From JANMEX01 sp031423755 (GTDB taxonomy: Bacteria; Pseudomonadota; Alphaproteobacteria; Rhizobiales; Rhizobiaceae), in the NCBI GenBank assembly GCA_031423755.1, contig JANPGC010000138.1, positions 1 to 40,793 on the forward strand: 40,793 nt of DNA. The letters run 5' to 3'. Every line of letters starts with the position of its first letter. The stretch's first letter is position 1. Below, in pieces: positions 18,208 through 26,481 of this stretch. The translations under genes and the position numbers were made by a program. The notes beneath the pieces were generated by a model that did no database searches, was not told where the DNA came from, and saw only the letters and a program-made list of their open reading frames with translations.

Positions 18208-18882
18208 ATGAATTTTGACGACAATAGTCAGCCTGCACAGGTGGAGTCGGCGCCATCCGAGCGCGGCGTGCGCGCGGAGAAACGCGAGGCACAGACCGAG
18301 CGGATTATGGAAGCAGCGCGCAAATGCTTTGTTCAGTCCGGTTTCCGGGGCGCGTCGATGCATGACATTTGCCGCGAGGCTGGCATGAGCCCGGGCGCTC
18401 TCTACCGCTATTTCCCGTCCAAGGAATCAATCATCGAAGCGATTGCCGAACAGGACCGGCAGGCAGACCTTGCCAACATGATGAACATCGGCAACGGGCC
18501 GACGCTGATTGACGGTTTCATGAACGCCATCATGACGCATTTTCAGGATGTACACGCGCGCGGCATGGCGCCGCTGTTCACGGAAATCCGTGCCGAATCC
18601 ATGCGTAACGAGGCTGTCGCCGCCTGCTGTGCCAAGAACGAAATGCTTTTCGTCAACATCTTCAATGCGTTTCTGGAGCAGGCCAAAGCCCGGAAGCTGA
18701 TTGATCCCGTCGCGGAAATTGATTCCATAGTGCCGATCATGATGGCGCTCGGCGAAGGCATGATCATGAGCGACATTCTCGAAAAGGGCGTCAAGCCCGA
18801 AAACATTGAGACCATTCTCCGCGCGATGACCATCGCGATTCTCCGCCCGCAGCCGCCGAAAGAAAGTACGAACCATGCGTGA
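18208..18882 (+). CDS. TetR family transcriptional regulator of the efflux operon
   Basis: 224 residues from the ATG at 18208; a TTG at 18175 opens the frame earlier but lies in the promoter. The N-terminal helix-turn-helix domain reads TERIMEAARKCFVQSGFRGASMHDICREAGMSPGALYRYFPSKESIIEAIA, the standard TetR arrangement. The C-terminal ligand domain resembles AcrR-type regulators (Met- and Ile-rich, DSIVPIMMALGEGMIMSDIL). It is the first gene of the TetR-MFP-RND operon and overlaps the adaptor gene by eight bases. By family knowledge it should repress its own operon and be released by a pump substrate. Confidence 0.9.
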   Translation: MNFDDNSQPAQVESAPSERGVRAEKREAQTERIMEAARKCFVQSGFRGASMHDICREAGMSPGALYRYFPSKESIIEAIAEQDRQADLANMMNIGNGPTLIDGFMNAIMTHFQDVHARGMAPLFTEIRAESMRNEAVAACCAKNEMLFVNIFNAFLEQAKARKLIDPVAEIDSIVPIMMALGEGMIMSDILEKGVKPENIETILRAMTIAILRPQPPKESTNHA

Positions 18883-20062
18883 ATTCAGCCGCCTCATCCT
18901 TGCGGGCCTTATCGTTGCAACGCCGCTTGTGTGCGTCCGCGCGGAAGAGGCGAAGGCCGTTGTCGTTGCGCCAAAGGCCCCCGCTGTAACGGTCATCGTC
19001 GCGCAAAAACGGGAAATCGTCGAAAAGCTGCCAGTGTCCGGTTCAGTCCGTCCGCGGCAGGAAGTCGCCGTCGGCGCAGACGTGTCAGGGCTGCTGGTCA
19101 CGGAGCTCAACGCCGACATTGGCGACATGGTCAAACAGGGCGACGTGCTGGCGCGGCTCGACACGGCAGCATTGCTGACCCAGTCTGCCCAGTTTGACGC
19201 GCAGGATGCGCAGAATGCGGCGTCCAAAGCCCAGACCGAAGCGCAGATTGTCGATGCTGAAATCGGCGTCCGGCAGGCTCAGGAGCAGTTTGACCGGGCG
19301 CAAAAGCTGGCCAAGAGCGGCGTTACAGCTGCGGCCTCGCTGGACACAGCGCGTAATGCGCTGGACAGCGCGCGCGCCAAACTCAACACGGCCACCCAAG
19401 GGTTGGCGGCTGTTGAGGCGCAGGCCAAATTGATTGCGGCGCAAAAGGGCGAACTTAATTTGCGCATCGAGAAAGCCGCCGTGAAAGCGCCGGCAGACGG
19501 GCTGGTGCTGGCCCGCAACGCACAGCTTGGCGCAGTTGTTTCCGGGGCCGGCGGGCCGCTTTTCCGCATCGCCTGGACCGGCAAATTCGAGGTTGTGGCA
19601 GATGTTCCCGAAATCACGCTGTCGCGCGTCAAGGTCGGCGCGCCGACATCGTTCACTGTCACCGGTTTTGATGCGCCGCTGCAAGGTCAGGTTCGCCTTG
19701 TCGGACCGGAAATCAACGCGGCAACGCGTCTGGGCCAAGTCTATCTGACCCTTCCAGACACCGCTGCCATCAAGCCGGGAGCGTTTGCGCGCGGCGAGAT
19801 CGAGCTGGTGCGGCGGGTTGCTGTGGCAGTGCCGTCGTCAGCACTGCTCTTCCGAGATCAGGAGGCCTATCTTCAGGTGGTCAAGGATGGTGTCGTCGAG
19901 TCCCGCACGGTCAAGTCCGGCGCGCGCGCAGGCGGGTTCGTAGAAATATTGGAGGGGCTGGCCGAGGGCGAAGACGTTGTTGAACGCGCTGGCACATTCA
20001 TCGCGAACGGTGACCACGTCAGCCCGGTGCTGAAAACTGAAACGACTGGAGCGGTGAAATGA
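18875..20062 (+). CDS. RND efflux periplasmic adaptor (membrane fusion protein)
   Basis: 395 residues. A signal peptide (MREFSRLILAGLIVATPLVCVRA) is followed by the MFP architecture: first half of the lipoyl/barrel-sandwich domain (SGSVRPRQEVAVGADVSGLL), an alpha-hairpin coiled coil rich in Ala and Gln (about 105-195), the second lipoyl half (IEKAAVKAPADGLVLARNAQLGAVV), beta-barrel and membrane-proximal domains. The cysteine in the leader is not in a clear lipobox, so a soluble rather than lipid-anchored adaptor is likelier. It would link the downstream RND pump to an outer-membrane channel encoded elsewhere. Its stop overlaps the pump start in ATGA. Confidence 0.92.
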   Translation: MREFSRLILAGLIVATPLVCVRAEEAKAVVVAPKAPAVTVIVAQKREIVEKLPVSGSVRPRQEVAVGADVSGLLVTELNADIGDMVKQGDVLARLDTAALLTQSAQFDAQDAQNAASKAQTEAQIVDAEIGVRQAQEQFDRAQKLAKSGVTAAASLDTARNALDSARAKLNTATQGLAAVEAQAKLIAAQKGELNLRIEKAAVKAPADGLVLARNAQLGAVVSGAGGPLFRIAWTGKFEVVADVPEITLSRVKVGAPTSFTVTGFDAPLQGQVRLVGPEINAATRLGQVYLTLPDTAAIKPGAFARGEIELVRRVAVAVPSSALLFRDQEAYLQVVKDGVVESRTVKSGARAGGFVEILEGLAEGEDVVERAGTFIANGDHVSPVLKTETTGAVK

Positions 20063-23000
20063 ACTTTTCCGCCTGGTCGATCAAAAACCCTCTGCCGCCG
20101 ATCCTTCTTTTTGTGGTGCTGGTTGCCCTTGGCGTCACCAGCTTCATGCGCCTGCCGGTCACCCGCTTTCCGCTGATCGACGTGCCGATCATTTCGGTCG
20201 TCGTGACCGATCCGGGCGTCGCGCCGACGGAACTTGAGACGCAGGTCACTAAAGTTGTCGAGGACGCCGTCGCCAACATTTCCGGTGTCAAGAACGTCAT
20301 ATCAACGGTCAACGAGAGCCGTTCGACGACAATTGTCGAGTTCCGGCTCGAAGTGAACACACAAAAGGCCGTCTCTGACGTCAAGGATGCCATCGAGCGC
20401 ATCAAGGGTGCACTGCCGGCGTCGGCCGCCGAACCGGTTGTCAATTCGGTCGATATCGAAGGCCAGTCGATGCAGACATTTGCGGTTACGGCGCCGCAAT
20501 TGACCATTGAGGAACTGTCCTGGTTCGTCGACAACACAGTGATCCGCAAGCTGCAGGGTGTCAAAGGCATCGGACGTGTTGACCGCAATGGCGGCGTGAC
20601 GCGCGAAGTCAGTGTCAGCCTTGACCCGCAGCGGCTGATGGCACTCGGCGTCACGGCAGCCAGCGTCAATCAGGCCCTGCGCGGCATGAATGCTGATTTG
20701 ACCGGAGGGCGCGGCGACATCGGCGACAAGGAGCAGGCGATCCGCACGCTGGGCGGCGCACGCTCGATTGAGGATCTGGCCGCCACGGAAATCCCGCTCG
20801 GCGGCGGGCGGGTGGCGCGTCTGTCGGATGTGGCGACAATCTCCGACAGCTACGCCGAGCCGAAATCCTATGCGACGTCGAACGGTGAGACCGTCATCGC
20901 CTTCTCGATCTACCGCGCCAAGGGCGAGAGCGACGTCACGGTCGCCGACCGCGCCAAGATTGCCATTGGCGAATTGCAGGCCGCGCATCCTGAGATCGTT
21001 TTCGAGAATGTCGACGACTCGGTGAGCTACACCCGTGGCAACTTTGAAGCGGCGATGAGCTCGCTGGTCGAAGGCGCGCTGCTTTCCGTCATCGTCGTCT
21101 TCCTGTTCCTGCGCGATTGGCGCGCAACGCTCATCTCAGCCGCAGCGCTGCCGCTTTCTGCCATTCCGACATTCTGGGTCATGCACCAGATCGGCTTCTC
21201 GCTAAACCTCGTCAGTCTGCTCGGCGTCACACTGGTCGTCGGCATTCTTGTCGATGACGCCATTGTGGAAATAGAGAACATCGTCCGCCACATCCGGATG
21301 GGCAAGACGCCGTACCGCGCCGCGATGGAAGCGGCAGATGAGATTGGCCTCGCGGTTATCGCCATCTCGACAACGATCATCGCCATCTTCGCGCCGGTCT
21401 CGTTCATGAGCGGAGTTGCCGGGCAATACTTCAAACAGTTCGGCCTGACGGTCGCCATCGCGGTGTTCTTCTCTCTGCTGGTCGCGCGCTTGATCACGCC
21501 GATGATGGCGGCCTATTTCCTGCGCGAGCCGAAGAAGCATCATGAAAGCAACGGCATTTTCATGCGCGGTTACATGGCTGTGCTGCGCACATCTGTGCGC
21601 TGGCGCTGGGTGACGCTCCTGGGCGGCGTGCTGTTTTTTGCAGCGTCAATCCATTTGATGGGTCTGCTGCCGTCGGGCTTCATCCCGAAGATTGACGTGG
21701 CGCGCGTGATCACCAGTCTTGAACTGCCGCCCGGGTCGTCGCTGGAGCAGACACGCGAGATCACCGACAAGGCGACAGCCGCCCTGCGGCAAATGCCGGA
21801 AATCAAGCGCGTCTACGTGGTTGGCGGCGTCTCGCCGACGGGACTGCTTGAGAAGCGCCGCGCGACGGTGATTGTCGAACTGTTCCACAAGACCGAGCGC
21901 ACGACCAAGCAGAAAGAGCTTGAGCCCAAGATCCTCGACATCCTGGCAGGTATCCCGGACATAAAAGCCTATTTTCTCAACGACCGCGGCGCGCGCGAGC
22001 TTGAGATCGGCGTCATGGGTTCAGACCCGAAACTCCTGTCGGCCAGCGCCCGCAAGCTGCAGAGCGAAATGGCGGCGACCGGCATGTACCGCGCGATTAC
22101 CTCGAACGCCGCGCTCGATCGGCCAGAAATCATCGTCGTTCCCGATGCGCAGCGCCTTGCCGAGCTTGGTCTGACAACTGCCTCGGTATCCGAAACGCTC
22201 CGCGTGGCGACGCTTGGCGACATTGACGAGAATTTGGCAAAATACACGCTCGGCGACCGGCAAATTCCGATCCGCGTTCAGCTCGACAAGTCGGCGCGCG
22301 AGAACATCGAGACCCTGTCAACACTTCCGGTTCCGCTCGCCAGTGGCGCATCGGTGCCGTTGTCGTCGGTGGCCACCGTGCGCTTCGGGCAGGGGCCATC
22401 CACCATTGACCGCTTCAACCGCGAACGCCGCATCGTTATCGGTTCCGACATGGCCGCAGGCTTTGAAGTCGGCCCCGGCCTGAAGACGATCTACACATTG
22501 CCAACCGCCAAGGCGCTTCCCGGCGATGTGCGGCTGAAGGAGACCGGCGACTCGGAAGTCATGGGCGAAGTGTTCGCGTCCTTCGCCGACGCGATGATCA
22601 TGGGCATCACGCTGGTATTTGTCGTGCTGATCCTGCTGTTCGGCAGCATCTTCCATGCCTTCACGATCCTCCTGTCATTGCCGCTCGCAGTCGGCGGCGT
22701 CGCAGCGGCGCTCTATCTGACCGGTTATGCTGTTTCAATGCCGGTGGTGATCGGTATCCTGATGCTAATGGGCATCGTCACCAAGAACGCGATCATGCTC
22801 GTCGATTTCGCCGTAGAGCGTGTCAAGCACGGCATGACGCGCAACGAGGCGATTCTTGACGCCGGCTCCAAGCGCGCGCAGCCGATTGTCATGACGACCA
22901 TTGCCATGTCGGCAGGCATGCTCCCGGCAGGCCTTGCGCTTGGTGATGGCGGCGAGTTCCGCGCGCCAATGGCAATCGCGGTGATCGGCGGCCTGCTGGT

Positions 23001-23199
23001 CTCTACCGTTCTGTCGCTGGTCTTCGTCCCCGCAGTCTACACAATCATGGACGACGTCGCGCGCGGCGCAAGCTGGCTGACCCGCAAGCTCTTGAACCCG
23101 AACAAATCAGATGACCTCGGTGTCGAGCCGACAATGGGCATCAAGCGACCACTTGCGGCCAATGAGGCAGGCGAGTTGCCGAGGCTGGCAGCGGAGTAG
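20059..23199 (+). CDS. RND family multidrug efflux permease (HAE1-type)
   Basis: 1046 residues, the normal length for AcrB-type pumps. Twelve membrane helices are arranged as 1 + 5 + 1 + 5 with two large periplasmic loops (about 35-335 and 560-860). The proton-relay residues are present: D399 and D400 in GILVDDAIVEIEN (TM4) and K909 in GIVTKNAIMLVDFA (TM10). The pattern excludes the heavy-metal CusA type, which has a different TM4 signature. It is coupled to the adaptor by an ATGA overlap. No outer-membrane factor gene lies in the window. Substrates cannot be predicted, though a cupredoxin gene follows. Confidence 0.93.
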   Translation: MNFSAWSIKNPLPPILLFVVLVALGVTSFMRLPVTRFPLIDVPIISVVVTDPGVAPTELETQVTKVVEDAVANISGVKNVISTVNESRSTTIVEFRLEVNTQKAVSDVKDAIERIKGALPASAAEPVVNSVDIEGQSMQTFAVTAPQLTIEELSWFVDNTVIRKLQGVKGIGRVDRNGGVTREVSVSLDPQRLMALGVTAASVNQALRGMNADLTGGRGDIGDKEQAIRTLGGARSIEDLAATEIPLGGGRVARLSDVATISDSYAEPKSYATSNGETVIAFSIYRAKGESDVTVADRAKIAIGELQAAHPEIVFENVDDSVSYTRGNFEAAMSSLVEGALLSVIVVFLFLRDWRATLISAAALPLSAIPTFWVMHQIGFSLNLVSLLGVTLVVGILVDDAIVEIENIVRHIRMGKTPYRAAMEAADEIGLAVIAISTTIIAIFAPVSFMSGVAGQYFKQFGLTVAIAVFFSLLVARLITPMMAAYFLREPKKHHESNGIFMRGYMAVLRTSVRWRWVTLLGGVLFFAASIHLMGLLPSGFIPKIDVARVITSLELPPGSSLEQTREITDKATAALRQMPEIKRVYVVGGVSPTGLLEKRRATVIVELFHKTERTTKQKELEPKILDILAGIPDIKAYFLNDRGARELEIGVMGSDPKLLSASARKLQSEMAATGMYRAITSNAALDRPEIIVVPDAQRLAELGLTTASVSETLRVATLGDIDENLAKYTLGDRQIPIRVQLDKSARENIETLSTLPVPLASGASVPLSSVATVRFGQGPSTIDRFNRERRIVIGSDMAAGFEVGPGLKTIYTLPTAKALPGDVRLKETGDSEVMGEVFASFADAMIMGITLVFVVLILLFGSIFHAFTILLSLPLAVGGVAAALYLTGYAVSMPVVIGILMLMGIVTKNAIMLVDFAVERVKHGMTRNEAILDAGSKRAQPIVMTTIAMSAGMLPAGLALGDGGEFRAPMAIAVIGGLLVSTVLSLVFVPAVYTIMDDVARGASWLTRKLLNPNKSDDLGVEPTMGIKRPLAANEAGELPRLAAE

Positions 23200-23208
23200 G
23201 GTTGCTTG

Positions 23209-23310
23209 GAGCATTTCCAAGTTTGATGGAACATCGAACGTCTAAGGAAAATGCGACAAAACAAAAAGTCAGGGCACGCGTTTTGATTCTGTCAAAACGC
23301 ACCGTGCTCT
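23209..23310. repeat. Palindromic intergenic repeat copy 2 with an additional hairpin
   Basis: 23209-23254 is the second copy of the repeat at 98-143, with outer arms GCATTTCC and GGAAAATGC and inner arms AAGTTTGAT and ATCGAACGT. Compared with copy 1, the third base pair of the outer stem changed on both sides. It is followed by a second hairpin with perfect 9-bp arms GCGTTTTGA (23278-23286) and TCAAAACGC (23292-23300), flanked by GGGCAC and GTGCTC. Placed just after the RND stop, the pair could end or trim the efflux mRNA. Confidence 0.7.
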
Positions 23311-23363
23311 AGCTGGCCGGTTCTGACCGCCAGAGGGACTGGCCAAGCTGAGGCTGTCCGGGC

Positions 23364-23379
23364 TTGACGTGAATCAAGG
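23364..23379 (+). promoter_or_regulatory. Candidate promoter dyad upstream of the cupredoxin gene
   Basis: CTTGACGTGAATCAAG (23363-23378) has 5-base inverted arms CTTGA/TCAAG and contains a -35-like TTGACG. A possible -10 (CATAAA) lies about 19 bases further. A long spacer with a dyad recalls metal-responsive MerR-type promoters, but the dyad overlaps the -35 rather than the spacer, so the assignment is weak. Confidence 0.3.
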
Positions 23380-23447
23380 GTGAGTCGCCATAAACGGCAC
23401 AATGTTCAGGAACCGGACATCACGTCCCGCTCTTGAAAGGAACTGTC

Positions 23448-23942
23448 ATGAAACGCGCGAGATTTTCCAGGATTGGATTGGCCGCAGTTGCCATCCTTGG
23501 CATGTCATCATTGGCCGCTTTGGCGGACAGCACAGTTAACGTGTCGCTCGCTGACAAGGGCGGCATGATGGACATGAGCAAGAACATGGGCCTCGGCATG
23601 GGAATGATGGGCAATATGCACATGGCCATGATGAGCGTCATCACGGACAAGAATACCGTCCCGGCGGGAAAAGTGACGTTCAACGTCACCAATATCTCGA
23701 AGGACGTCCAGCATGAAATGCTGGTTTCACCGATTAAGGACGAGAACACAGTCCTGCCCTATGTCGAAAACGAAAACCGCGTCGATGAGGAAGCTTCCGG
23801 CGATCTTGGTGAAGTCTCGGAACTCGATCCGGGCAAATCCGGCTCGCTGACGCTGGACCTCAAGCCCGGCCTTTACATCCTGTTCTGCAACATTCCGGGG
23901 CATTATACGGCCGGAATGTGGACCGTGCTCAAGGTGCAATAA
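23448..23942 (+). CDS. Periplasmic cupredoxin with a Met-rich segment
   Basis: 164 residues from the ATG at 23448 (GAAAGGAACTGTC upstream). A Sec signal peptide ends near LAALA-DS (26). A Met-rich stretch at 40-62 holds eleven methionines and one histidine. The cupredoxin fold follows, with all type-1 copper ligands visible: H89 (VQHEML), C147, H152 and M157 (FCNIPGHYTAGMWT). The Met-rich segment is typical of proteins that bind or hand over Cu(I) in the periplasm. It is likely a copper carrier or tolerance protein rather than an enzyme. It is convergent with the EamA gene (10-base gap) and follows the RND operon behind its own promoter region. Confidence 0.88.
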   Translation: MKRARFSRIGLAAVAILGMSSLAALADSTVNVSLADKGGMMDMSKNMGLGMGMMGNMHMAMMSVITDKNTVPAGKVTFNVTNISKDVQHEMLVSPIKDENTVLPYVENENRVDEEASGDLGEVSELDPGKSGSLTLDLKPGLYILFCNIPGHYTAGMWTVLKVQ

Positions 23943-23952
23943 TACGGCAGTC

Positions 23953-24825
23953 TCAGACTGGCATATCCCGCTCGCGCCGCATCTCCCAAACGGTATGTGC
24001 CACCAGTGCTGCTAGAATGATCGCCCCGCCAAGCAGCGCTGCATCCGTCGGCTGTTCCGCAAAGATCATCCACACCCACACAGGCGCCAGGATGGTCTCG
24101 AGCAGGTAAAACATTGCTGTCTCCGCGCCGCCAATATGGCGAGGGGCTGCGGCGAGGCAGAAAAAGGCCAGCGGCAGCATCAGTGCGCCGTTGAGCAGCA
24201 TCCAGCCCATGTGCGGAATGTGAATGCCGCCCTGGCCATAAATCGCCCATGCTGACACGAGTACCGGGAAAAACTGTGCCAAAAGCACGGCGTAACCCAT
24301 GTTGCGGCCGGAATGGCGCGACAAGGTTATGGCGGCGGCGATGGATGCTGCGCTCAAAAGTGCCGCGAAATCACCGGTCCAGTGCCCGGCGGAAAGACCG
24401 TCGCGCACAATGATGAACACGCCCGCAATCATCACCGCCATAGCCACGAATGTCTGCGTCTTCGGCACTTCCTTGAACAACACCCACCCAAGCAGCGCCG
24501 CAATCATCGGGTTGAACGCAAGGATGAAGACGAGATTTGCAGTCGGCGTGGCAAAGACTGCGTAGAAGAACAACGCCGAGGAAAGCCCATAAAACAACGC
24601 CACCAGCCAGGAAAGCTTGCCCGGCATAAGCGCGTCGCGCGAGCCGCCAAACGTCCGCATCAAGACCCAGGCCGCAATGCCGATGGGCGCGATCAGCAGT
24701 CCGCGCAGAAACTGTGTCGACCAGACATCGCCTTCCGACAGGCGGATCAGCGGGATATCAAAGGTGAGGGCAAGGCCGCCGACAGCGGCAAGCGCCATGC
24801 CTCTGGCGCGGTTGGGATGCTGCAT
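23953..24825 (-). CDS. EamA/DMT family transporter
   Basis: 290 residues with ten predicted membrane helices in two five-helix halves, the drug/metabolite transporter (EamA) layout. Typical pieces are LRGLLIAPIGIAAWVL, FVILAFNPMIAALLGWVLFKEV in the first half and ETAMFYLLETILAPVWVWMIFAEQP in the second, where each half ends with the conserved P-rich helix and acidic loop. The substrate is unknown. The gene starts five bases after the bpt stop on the same strand, so they form a transcription unit. Confidence 0.88.
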   Translation of the reverse strand: MQHPNRARGMALAAVGGLALTFDIPLIRLSEGDVWSTQFLRGLLIAPIGIAAWVLMRTFGGSRDALMPGKLSWLVALFYGLSSALFFYAVFATPTANLVFILAFNPMIAALLGWVLFKEVPKTQTFVAMAVMIAGVFIIVRDGLSAGHWTGDFAALLSAASIAAAITLSRHSGRNMGYAVLLAQFFPVLVSAWAIYGQGGIHIPHMGWMLLNGALMLPLAFFCLAAAPRHIGGAETAMFYLLETILAPVWVWMIFAEQPTDAALLGGAIILAALVAHTVWEMRRERDMPV

Positions 24826-24830
24826 TCTGA

Positions 24831-25598
24831 TTATTTTTCAACCGGCCTTGGGGTGTGCAGTGTCCAGCCGGTCGGGCCGAGATGCTCCTGCGGGAAGAAG
24901 CGCGTTTTGTAGGCCATCTTGCGCGAGCCATCGACCCAGTAGCCGAGGTAGACATGCGGATGGCCGGCCGCGCGGGCGCGCTCCAGATGGTCAAGGATAA
25001 GATAGGTCCCAAGCGAGCGCTTCTCGATGTCAGGATCATAGTAGGAGTAAACCATCGACAACCCGTCACCCATCTGGTCGGTCAGCGCAACGGCAATCAA
25101 ATCGCCGACACCCTTGCCGGTGATGAAACTGTCCGGTCCGCGCCGCCGGTATTCGACAACCTTGGTGCGCACATGGCTGTCTTCCACCATCATTGCGTAG
25201 TCGATCACCGACATGTCGATCATCCCGCCGTCGCCATGGCGGGCGTGGATGTATTTGCGGAACAGCGAATATTGCTCGCTCGAAGGCTCGGCCTTGTATT
25301 CCGTGCCGATGAGGTCCGCGTTCTGGCGCCAGACGCGCTCCATGTTTTCAGAGCGCTGGAACTCCTGCACCAGTACCCGCACGGAGACGCAGGCGCGGCA
25401 GGTCTCACAGGCTGGCCGGTAGGCGATGTTCTGCGACCGGCGAAAGCCGCCCTGCGTCAGCAAATCATTGAGATCGGCAGCCCGCTCGCCCACCAGGTGC
25501 GTGAACACCTTGCGCTCGAACCTCTGCGGCAAATAGGGGCAGGGCTGCGGCGCAGTCAGGTAGAATTGCGGTGTGATCGAGACGGTGTGGTGTGTCAT
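24831..25598 (-). CDS. bpt: Aspartate/glutamate leucyltransferase (arginyl-tRNA-protein transferase family)
   Basis: 255 residues, matching the bacterial Bpt/ATE enzymes (about 240-260). They transfer an amino acid, in Bpt leucine, from its tRNA to proteins with N-terminal Asp or Glu and mark them for ClpS/ClpAP. The N-terminal domain carries the Cys cluster CPYLPQRFERKVF and YRPACETCRACVSVRV. The C-terminal GNAT-like part has SMVYSYYDPDIEKRSLGTYLILDHLERARAAGHPHVYLGYWV. In alphaproteobacteria this gene typically lies near an RDD gene, as here. Cotranscribed with the EamA gene. Confidence 0.93.
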   Translation of the reverse strand: MTHHTVSITPQFYLTAPQPCPYLPQRFERKVFTHLVGERAADLNDLLTQGGFRRSQNIAYRPACETCRACVSVRVLVQEFQRSENMERVWRQNADLIGTEYKAEPSSEQYSLFRKYIHARHGDGGMIDMSVIDYAMMVEDSHVRTKVVEYRRRGPDSFITGKGVGDLIAVALTDQMGDGLSMVYSYYDPDIEKRSLGTYLILDHLERARAAGHPHVYLGYWVDGSRKMAYKTRFFPQEHLGPTGWTLHTPRPVEK

Positions 25599-25656
25599 GA
25601 CTCATGCAAAGGTTCAGACCACAAGCATGAGACTCCTGCAGAAAAATTCAAGCCCC

Positions 25657-25838
25657 AGAGCACTATGAGTTTAGATGGGACCACAGGCAGCGGCGGGATT
25701 TTGTGGCAAGACCCAAGACCTTGTTTCAAGACCAAGGAAAGGCCAGCCGGACGCATTGAAATGCGTTCAAGGGGCTTTTCGCCGGTATTGACGCAAAGCA
25801 CCCGCTGAGTGTGGTTCCAGCTAAAGTCATAGCGCTCT
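25657..25838. repeat. 182-bp element bounded by 28-bp inverted repeats
   Basis: The 28 bases at 25657-25684 (starting AGAGCACTATGAG) match the reverse complement of 25811-25838 (starting AGAGCGCTATGAC) at 24 positions. They enclose 126 bases that encode nothing evident. No clear target-site duplication flanks it. The right arm runs into the minus-strand RDD gene and supplies the first two bases of its stop codon. It fills most of the RDD-bpt gap. A small non-autonomous element or paired rhizobial palindromic repeats are the best explanations. Confidence 0.7.
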
Positions 25839-26310
25839 ATCGAAGCGTGCCGCGCTTGACCACGCTTTCGGTCAGCAAATCATGCACTGCGCGCTTGCCA
25901 TCGGTGAACAGGGTCACCAGCAGGATGAACGGCGTCAAAAGCACATTGGCCGCCCAGAAGAGGAACGTGTGGGCGGCGGCAGTGAGAAAATCAACCGGCT
26001 TGCCGTCGATGCGCTCGACATGCAGATCCATCATTCTCATACCGATGGTCGCCTGCGACGGACCGCCCATCGTGAAGCCCGAATAGAGCAGAGCCATCAC
26101 CGGAAACATCACGCCATAAAGCGCAAAGCCAAGGCCAAGCGTGGCGACGCCAAGGAAGAAAATGACAATCGCAACCGGAATGCACAGCGCCACAACAATC
26201 GCCCAGTCAACCAGCACGGCCATCACGCGGCGGGTCCGCACATTGTCAAATGCCCGGGCGTCGCCGCCCAGAACCTTGCCGTTGTTGTTGTCGATCACAG
26301 TCATGTCCAT
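25837..26310 (-). CDS. RDD family membrane protein
   Basis: 157 residues from the ATG at 26310, chosen for the strong ribosome binding site AAAGGAGATCG directly upstream; the frame is open to 26355. The RDD-type pattern is visible: RTRRVMAVLVDWAIVVALCIPVAIVIF at the first helix (R and D near the membrane start), then GFTMGGPSQATIGMRMMDLHVERIDG, with two further hydrophobic segments. Function of the family is poorly known; transport or lipid-related roles are proposed for some members. Its stop codon lies in the right arm of the inverted repeat element. Confidence 0.88.
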   Translation of the reverse strand: MDMTVIDNNNGKVLGGDARAFDNVRTRRVMAVLVDWAIVVALCIPVAIVIFFLGVATLGLGFALYGVMFPVMALLYSGFTMGGPSQATIGMRMMDLHVERIDGKPVDFLTAAAHTFLFWAANVLLTPFILLVTLFTDGKRAVHDLLTESVVKRGTLR

Positions 26311-26481
26311 CGATCTCCTTTGCCGGAAACCGGCTGATGATTCAAATGGTGTCAAAAACCGGGCACTTCAATCAATCCGGTGAAAATCTTTTCAGCTGTC
26401 ATTGTAACTTCGCCGCCAATTGGTAGCTTCCGGAAACGTCACACCGCGTCTGCGCTCAACGGCAAACACAATGGCTCGAAC

